A program made the position numbers and the translations under genes. Below, piece by piece: positions 1 through 4,305 of a DNA stretch of 6,662 bases (the first letter of the stretch is position 1; each line of letters begins with the position of its first letter). This DNA comes from a bacterium. Lineage in GTDB: Bacteria; Planctomycetota; J058; JACQDU01. A model generated the notes under the pieces. The model ran no database searches. It was given only the letters and a program-made list of their open reading frames with translations, and had not been told where the DNA came from. Where the stretch lies: NCBI GenBank assembly GCA_016200955.1, contig JACQDU010000255.1, positions 1 to 6,662 on the forward strand, given 5' to 3'.

Positions 1-815
1 AGATCGCGCTCGAGCTGGCGGCGGACGCCGCGCTCGATGGAGCGCACGGTTCCCTCGAGGTAGACCGAGTCGGGAATGATGTTGTGGCGCGTTCCTCCCT
101 CGATCTTCCCGAAGGTCACGACGGCCGTCTTCACGGGGTCCACCCTCCGGCTCACGATCGTCTGGCAAGCGGTCACGATCTGGGCAGCGATCGCGATCGG
201 GTCGGTCGTCTGGTGAGGCGCGGCTCCGTGGCCGCCTTTCCCGAGCACGCGGAGGCGGAACTCGTCCTGGCTCGCGAAGACGGCGCCCGCGCGCACGCCG
301 ACCTTTCCCACGGGGAGGTCGTTCCAGAGGTGGATCGCGAACGCGGCGTCCACGGTCGGCTTCTCGAGGAGGCCCGCTTCCAGCATGGGCTCGGCGCCGC
401 CCGGGCCTTCCTCGGCCGGCTGGAACATGATCTTCACGTTTCCTTTGAGAGAGGCGCGGCGCTTCGCGAGGAGACGAGCGGCCCCGAGCGCCATGGCGAC
501 GTGGCCGTCGTGCCCGCACGCGTGCATGACGCCCGGGATCTCCGACGCGTAAGGGACGCGGTTGAGCTCCGTGAGAGGAAGCGCGTCCATGTCCGCTCGC
601 AGGAGGAGCGTCGGGCCCTTCCGCGCTCCTCTCACGAGGGCGACGGTGCCCGTGCCGCAGAGGGGGCGGTGCTCGATGCCCCAGCCCGCGAGCTTCGAGC
701 GGATGAGCTTCGCGGTCTCCTTCTCCTCGAAGCCTCGCTCGGGGCGCCGGTGGATCGCGCGGCGGATCCTCGTGAGCTCGCCCGCGCTCGCGCGGGTCTC
801 ATGGGAAAGGGGCAT
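1..815 (-). CDS. M20D family metallo-amidohydrolase, partial (N-terminal 271 residues)
   Basis: This is a zinc (or similar metal) amidase/peptidase of the M20D group, which includes hippurate hydrolase, auxin-conjugate hydrolase and N-acetyl-diaminopimelate deacetylase-like enzymes. They cleave an acyl or aminoacyl amide, usually in the cytoplasm. Read from 815 downwards, the protein starts MPLSHETRAS and shows RADMDALP at residues 73-80, HACGHDGH at 98-105 (Cys100 and His102 expected metal ligands), FQPAEEG at 131-137 (Glu135 expected catalytic base, Glu136 ligand), IHLWN at 161-165 (His161 ligand) and GKGGHGAAPH at 192-201 opening the dimerisation (lid) domain. The start is well fixed: an in-frame TAG lies at 839-837, no other start codon follows it, and GGGAGGA sits 5 nt upstream of the ATG. 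No signal peptide is visible. Family members are about 380-400 residues, so roughly 120-130 residues, including the last metal-ligand His, lie beyond the left edge. The family call is firm. The substrate cannot be told, so I give no gene symbol. Confidence 0.93.
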   Translation of the reverse strand, partial: MPLSHETRASAGELTRIRRAIHRRPERGFEEKETAKLIRSKLAGWGIEHRPLCGTGTVALVRGARKGPTLLLRADMDALPLTELNRVPYASEIPGVMHACGHDGHVAMALGAARLLAKRRASLKGNVKIMFQPAEEGPGGAEPMLEAGLLEKPTVDAAFAIHLWNDLPVGKVGVRAGAVFASQDEFRLRVLGKGGHGAAPHQTTDPIAIAAQIVTACQTIVSRRVDPVKTAVVTFGKIEGGTRHNIIPDSVYLEGTVRSIERGVRRQLERD

Positions 816-926
816 GGCGTTCCTCCCGGGAGGAGTCTACGCCCAAGACCACGGCGATAGAAAGGACCCCGGAGCTCGGGCGGGCTGGCGGCGCTCCGCG
901 TGCGTGGTCAGGATGCTCCGACGGAC
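816..926. other. Divergent intergenic region between amidohydrolase and kinase
   Basis: This 111-bp stretch must hold the 5' ends of two divergent transcripts unless one is leaderless or starts inside the other gene. Apart from the palindrome at 821-834 it is GC-rich. The only A/T-richer patch is around 851-866 (GCGATAGAAAGG on the plus strand), with no convincing -35/-10 pair on either strand. I see no clear operator. Confidence 0.5.
821..834 (-). promoter_or_regulatory. Shine-Dalgarno site inside a perfect 14-bp palindrome
   Basis: TCCTCCCGGGAGGA is its own reverse complement. On the minus strand its right half, GGGAGGA (827-821), is the ribosome binding site of the amidohydrolase, 5 nt before the ATG at 815. 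The left half carries CCTCCC, a copy of the anti-Shine-Dalgarno sequence. In the transcript TCCTC and GAGGA can pair as a 5-bp stem with a CCGG loop, which would cover the ribosome binding site. The binding site is seen directly; a regulatory effect of the hairpin is inference. Confidence 0.7.
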
Positions 927-3900
927 ATGACGATCTCCTTCTCGTGCCGGGCGTGCGGCCACGCCATGACGGCCGCGCCCTCCCATGCGGGGAACCGCGG
1001 GCCCTGTCCCCGGTGCGGGCAGCTCGTGTCGGTCCCTCGGCTCGGGCCTGCAGACGAGCCCGCGCGCGCCGCTGATACGGTGATCGCTCCGGGAGACGCC
1101 GGAAACGAGAACGCTCCCACGGTCGCGCTGCCCACTCCGGCGCATGGGGCAAAGATGGCGCCTGACCCTCGCCCGGCGCCCGACGATCACGAGAACGCTT
1201 CGGGGACGCTCGACGACGAGGTGAACCGAGCTCGCGCCGATCAGGCGAGACGCTTCGGCCGCTTCATCCTTCTCACGGAGCTCGGCCGGGGCGGCATGGG
1301 CGTCGTCCACCGCGCCTGGGACGATCGCTTGAGGCGAATCGTGGCGCTCAAGACGATCCTTCCGGGGAGCGACCTCTCGTCCGGCGCAGTCGCTCGCTTC
1401 CGGCGCGAGGCGGAGGCCGTCGCGCGGCTCCGCCACCCGAACATCGTCTCGGTGCACGAAGCGGGCGAGCTCGACGGGCGCCATTACATCGCCATGGACT
1501 TCGTCGCCGGACGCTCGCTTGCCCAGAAGCTCGCGCCTCCGAGCAAACTTCCGCTCAACCGCGCGCTCGAGAGTCTCCGCGACGTGGCACGCGCCGTCCA
1601 CTACGCCCACGAGCAGGGCGTCGTCCACCGCGATCTCAAGCCCGCGAACGTGCTCCTCGATGCGAGTGACCGCCCGTTCGTCCTGGACTTCGGGCTCGCG
1701 AGCATCCAGGGCTCGAGGACGAAGCTCACGAAGACCGGCGCCGCCATGGGCACGCCGGCGTACATGCCTCCCGAGCAGGCGGACGGCGCCAAGACGGACG
1801 AGAGGAGCGACGTCTACTCCCTCGGCGCCACGCTCTACCACGTGCTCACGGGAAGACCCCCGTTCTCGGGCCCTTCCGAGGTCGCGGTCATCGCGAGCGT
1901 GCTCACGAAGGACCCCGTGCCCCCTGGCGTCCTCAACCGAAGGGCCGCGGGAGACCTCGAGACGATCACGTTGAAGAGCCTCGAGAAGGAGCCCGAGAAG
2001 CGGTACGCGACGGCGCGTGCGTTCGCGGACGACCTCGACCGCTACCTCGCGGGAGAGCCGATCGCGGCGCGGCCCACGGGTCGCCTCGGCCGGGCGCGAC
2101 GCTGGGTCCGGCGCAACCGCCTCCTCGCGGTCGCGCTCTCGCTCGTCGTTCTCGTGGGAACGAGCTCGGCTCTCCTGCTGGCGCAGCAGGCGAGCGCCCG
2201 CGCGCGAGATCGCGAGCACACTCTCGTCGCCGCCGCCGCGGACGAATCGCGAAGGAGCCGCGACGCCTTCGACGCTGCCTCGAAGGCGGGCCTGCCAGAG
2301 GAGGTCGCCGGGCGCGGCTTCGAGGCTCTCGATGCCGCTTCGCGTCTCGTCGACCTGGCGCCCGATGACGTCTCGGCGCGGCGCCGTGCGTTCGAGCTCG
2401 CATGGAAGCTCGCGGACGCCGCGATGGGCTCCGAGCAGTGGACGATCGCCCAGGCCGCGCTCGCGAAGGCCGAGCGCTTCGGGGTCGACCCGCCGCTCCT
2501 CGCGAAGAAGAAGGACGAGCTCGACGCGGCGCGCTCGCGCACGCAGATCGAGCACCGGCTGGCGGTCGAGAAGATCCTGGGCAAGCTGCGCGCGGGGAGC
2601 TTCCTGGACCTTGGCGGCCCGGAAGGGGCGCTCATCGCCCTCGTGCGATACCCGGAGCCGCAGACGATCGCCCTCATCGCGTCGGAGCTCGACGCCGTCA
2701 CGGCGCGACTTCGCTCGGCACGCGACGCTGTCTACCGCCAATCTCGGACCGAGGGCATCGAGGCGGCGCTCCTGGCCTGGGGGAAGCTGCCGCCGGGAGC
2801 GGCGCCCGACTCCGCGACCGCGGCCTCTCTCAGGACCGCTCGCGAGGCGGTCGAAGCGCGCGAGCGCAAGGAACGGACGTGGGGAACCGCGGGAAGCGCG
2901 CCGCGCCGTTTCCGCGAGATCGCCGCGAGCCACCAGCGAAACGCGCTCGGCGACACGGGCGTCTTGCTCGCGAGGACTCTCTGCCAGTGCCTCGGCCTCA
3001 TCGCCGTCCCGAAAGGGCCGGCCGAGGACCAGGCCGTCGAAGCGCTCCGAGGCTACATCTTCACGGAAGAAGACGTGGATCGCGCCGCCGTGGCAGGGAT
3101 CGCTCTCTGCCAGATCGGGACTCCGCGTGCCTTGGCGACCGCCGAGGCCGGAGAGGCGTGGTTCGGAATCACTTCGCATTTCTGGCAGAAAGTGCAGCCC
3201 GCATATGCGCGGGCCGCTCCCTCCGTGACCCAGGCCGGCCCGGGACCGAAGACCGCGCTCGAATACCACGAACGCGCGCTCCAGCGCTACAACCGGAACG
3301 AGCTCGCCGGTGCGATCGCCGACTACGACAAGGCGATCGAGATCGAGCCACGCAACTCGAGGTGGTGGCGGAATCGGGCGTCCACGAAGCTGACTCTCGG
3401 CGACAGCGACGGCGCTCTCTCGGACTACGATCGAGCGATCGAGCTCGACCCCGGGAATTTCATGGCCTGGTGCGACCGTGGGGCGCTGAAGAATGACAAG
3501 ATGCACGACCTCGAGGGAGCCTTCTCCGACTTCAGCAAGGCGATCGAGCTCAACCCCGGCCACGCCCTGGCCTGGGCCAACCGCGGCCGCGTACGGATCG
3601 CGAGGGGAGACTACGACGGTGCCATCGCCGATCTCGACCGCGCGCTCGGGCTCGACTCCCACGCGAAGGAGGGATGGTTCGACCGCGGCACCGCCCGGTT
3701 ACACACGGGCGACCTTGCCGGAGCCGTCGCCGACCTCGATCGGGCGATCGAGCTCTCGCCCCAGGACGCGACGGCGTGGTGCAACCGTGGGCTCGCCCAT
3801 CGCATGAAGGGCGATCTCGACTCCGCGCTCTCGGACCTGGATCGGGCCATCGCCCTCGATCCTCATCTGGCCAAGGCCTGGGACGAGCGGTCCAACGTGC

Positions 3901-4226
3901 GCTACAAGAAGGGCGACCTGGACGGCGCAATGGCGGACGCGACGCGGGCGATCGAGCTCGACGTCCTCGTCCCCCGGCCGCACTACCACCGGGGACTGGC
4001 CCGGGCCGGGAAGAACGATTACGACGGGGCGCTCGACGACCTCGGGGCGGCGATCGACCTCGACCCGAAGCTCGCCGGCGCCTGGCTGAGCCGCGGCCTG
4101 ATCCATAAGACGAGGGGCAACCGGGCCGAGGCGGAGAGGGACTTCGCGCGTTTCCTCGCGCTCGCGCCCGACGACCGGCTCGCTCCCGAAGCGCGCGCAC
4201 AGCTCGATCAACTCCGGAAGAAGTGA
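927..4226 (+). CDS. Membrane-anchored Hanks-type Ser/Thr protein kinase with N-terminal zinc ribbon and C-terminal TPR array
   Basis: This 1099-residue protein should phosphorylate Ser/Thr on proteins at the inner face of the membrane. Domains in order: zinc ribbon at 1-36 with CxxC pairs Cys7/Cys10 and Cys27/Cys30; a Pro/Ala-rich linker to about 105; kinase domain about 110-371; positively charged stretch RRWVRRNR at 391-398; one membrane helix about 399-418; a long helical region about 420-776; nine TPR units about 777-1083. Catalytic residues are all present: Gly loop GRGGMGVV (120-127), Lys142 in VALK, Glu161 in RRE, HRDLKPAN (234-241, Asp236 and Asn241), DFG Asp254, GTPAYMPPEQ (275-284) and Asp295 in SDVYSLG, so it looks active and of the RD type. 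Charge upstream of the helix predicts the kinase inside and the TPR tail outside. Only two starts follow the in-frame TAG at 858: GTG 900 and ATG 927. I chose ATG 927 because the zinc ribbon begins at once after it; neither has a strong Shine-Dalgarno site. The family is certain; the signal and substrates are unknown. Confidence 0.95.
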   Translation: MTISFSCRACGHAMTAAPSHAGNRGPCPRCGQLVSVPRLGPADEPARAADTVIAPGDAGNENAPTVALPTPAHGAKMAPDPRPAPDDHENASGTLDDEVNRARADQARRFGRFILLTELGRGGMGVVHRAWDDRLRRIVALKTILPGSDLSSGAVARFRREAEAVARLRHPNIVSVHEAGELDGRHYIAMDFVAGRSLAQKLAPPSKLPLNRALESLRDVARAVHYAHEQGVVHRDLKPANVLLDASDRPFVLDFGLASIQGSRTKLTKTGAAMGTPAYMPPEQADGAKTDERSDVYSLGATLYHVLTGRPPFSGPSEVAVIASVLTKDPVPPGVLNRRAAGDLETITLKSLEKEPEKRYATARAFADDLDRYLAGEPIAARPTGRLGRARRWVRRNRLLAVALSLVVLVGTSSALLLAQQASARARDREHTLVAAAADESRRSRDAFDAASKAGLPEEVAGRGFEALDAASRLVDLAPDDVSARRRAFELAWKLADAAMGSEQWTIAQAALAKAERFGVDPPLLAKKKDELDAARSRTQIEHRLAVEKILGKLRAGSFLDLGGPEGALIALVRYPEPQTIALIASELDAVTARLRSARDAVYRQSRTEGIEAALLAWGKLPPGAAPDSATAASLRTAREAVEARERKERTWGTAGSAPRRFREIAASHQRNALGDTGVLLARTLCQCLGLIAVPKGPAEDQAVEALRGYIFTEEDVDRAAVAGIALCQIGTPRALATAEAGEAWFGITSHFWQKVQPAYARAAPSVTQAGPGPKTALEYHERALQRYNRNELAGAIADYDKAIEIEPRNSRWWRNRASTKLTLGDSDGALSDYDRAIELDPGNFMAWCDRGALKNDKMHDLEGAFSDFSKAIELNPGHALAWANRGRVRIARGDYDGAIADLDRALGLDSHAKEGWFDRGTARLHTGDLAGAVADLDRAIELSPQDATAWCNRGLAHRMKGDLDSALSDLDRAIALDPHLAKAWDERSNVRYKKGDLDGAMADATRAIELDVLVPRPHYHRGLARAGKNDYDGALDDLGAAIDLDPKLAGAWLSRGLIHKTRGNRAEAERDFARFLALAPDDRLAPEARAQLDQLRKK
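2121..2180 (+). other. Coding segment for the single transmembrane helix of the kinase
   Basis: It encodes about 20 hydrophobic residues (LAVALSLVVLVGTSSALLLA) with no charge. The segment lies after an Arg-rich stretch and before a charged helical segment. By the positive-inside rule the N-terminal kinase is cytoplasmic and everything after residue 418 is outside. No other membrane segment is evident in the protein. Confidence 0.85.
3255..4175 (+). repeat. Nine tandem TPR units (about 102 bp each) in the kinase gene
   Basis: The encoded units are 34 residues long, with the pattern AWxxRGxxxxxxGDxDGAxxDxDRAIELDP. They begin near 3255, 3357, 3459, 3564, 3666, 3768, 3870, 3972 and 4074. The third unit has one extra residue (KMHDLE region), giving 105 bp. 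Units 2 to 6 are most alike, including at DNA level, where GCGATCGAGCTC or a close variant recurs at the end of most units. The last unit is the most diverged and probably caps the superhelix. TPR arrays bind proteins or peptides; here they should lie on the far side of the membrane from the kinase. Confidence 0.92.
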
Positions 4227-4274
4227 AGCCGGCCGCCCGAGCGGTGCCGCGAAGGGGGCGACCGGGTGCGCATC

Positions 4275-4283
4275 TGCTATAAG
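4275..4283 (+). promoter_or_regulatory. Candidate extended -10 promoter of the toroid-protein gene
   Basis: TGCTATAAG fits the extended -10 pattern TGnTATAAT at all but the last base and is followed by AAAA, in the only A/T-rich patch of this gap. No matching -35 hexamer is seen at the usual distance, which extended -10 promoters can tolerate. It would give a leader of roughly 15 nt before the ATG at 4306. Consensus preferences of the host are unknown, so this is a candidate only. Confidence 0.4.
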
Positions 4284-4293
4284 AAAAGCCGTC

Positions 4294-4300
4294 GGGGAGA
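4294..4300 (+). promoter_or_regulatory. Ribosome binding site of the toroid-protein gene
   Basis: GGGGAGA lies 5 nt before the ATG at 4306, with the core GGAG 6 nt away. This fixes the start, together with the signal peptide that follows at once. Confidence 0.75.
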
Positions 4301-4305
4301 CGCCG

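Noticed and set aside
84..860. A 258-codon plus-strand open frame over the amidohydrolase
   Set aside because: The minus strand carries all M20D motifs here, so this is a shadow frame with biased composition.
900..926. GTG at 900 as the kinase start, adding nine residues
   Set aside because: No better ribosome binding site, and the added residues (MRGQDAPTD) have no visible role; ATG 927 directly precedes the zinc ribbon. It remains a possible alternative.
913..930. A five-codon reading frame (MLRRT) whose stop overlaps the kinase ATG as ATGA
   Set aside because: It could suggest translational coupling, but it has no properly spaced ribosome binding site and is too short to distinguish from chance.
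2017..3228. A 403-codon plus-strand frame inside the kinase gene
   Set aside because: It is extremely Ser/Arg-rich, as expected for a frame-shifted reading of this codon usage, and the kinase frame runs through without a break.
837..3662. A 941-codon open frame on the minus strand opposite the kinase
   Set aside because: Its sequence is Arg/Glu/Val-rich low-quality translation without a recognisable domain, it lies wholly antisense to a clear kinase, and long antisense frames are expected at this GC content and codon bias.
4227..4262. Possible intrinsic terminator after the kinase gene
   Set aside because: Only a weak 4-bp CCGC/GCGG stem with a CCGA loop is found near 4233-4244, and no T-run follows.
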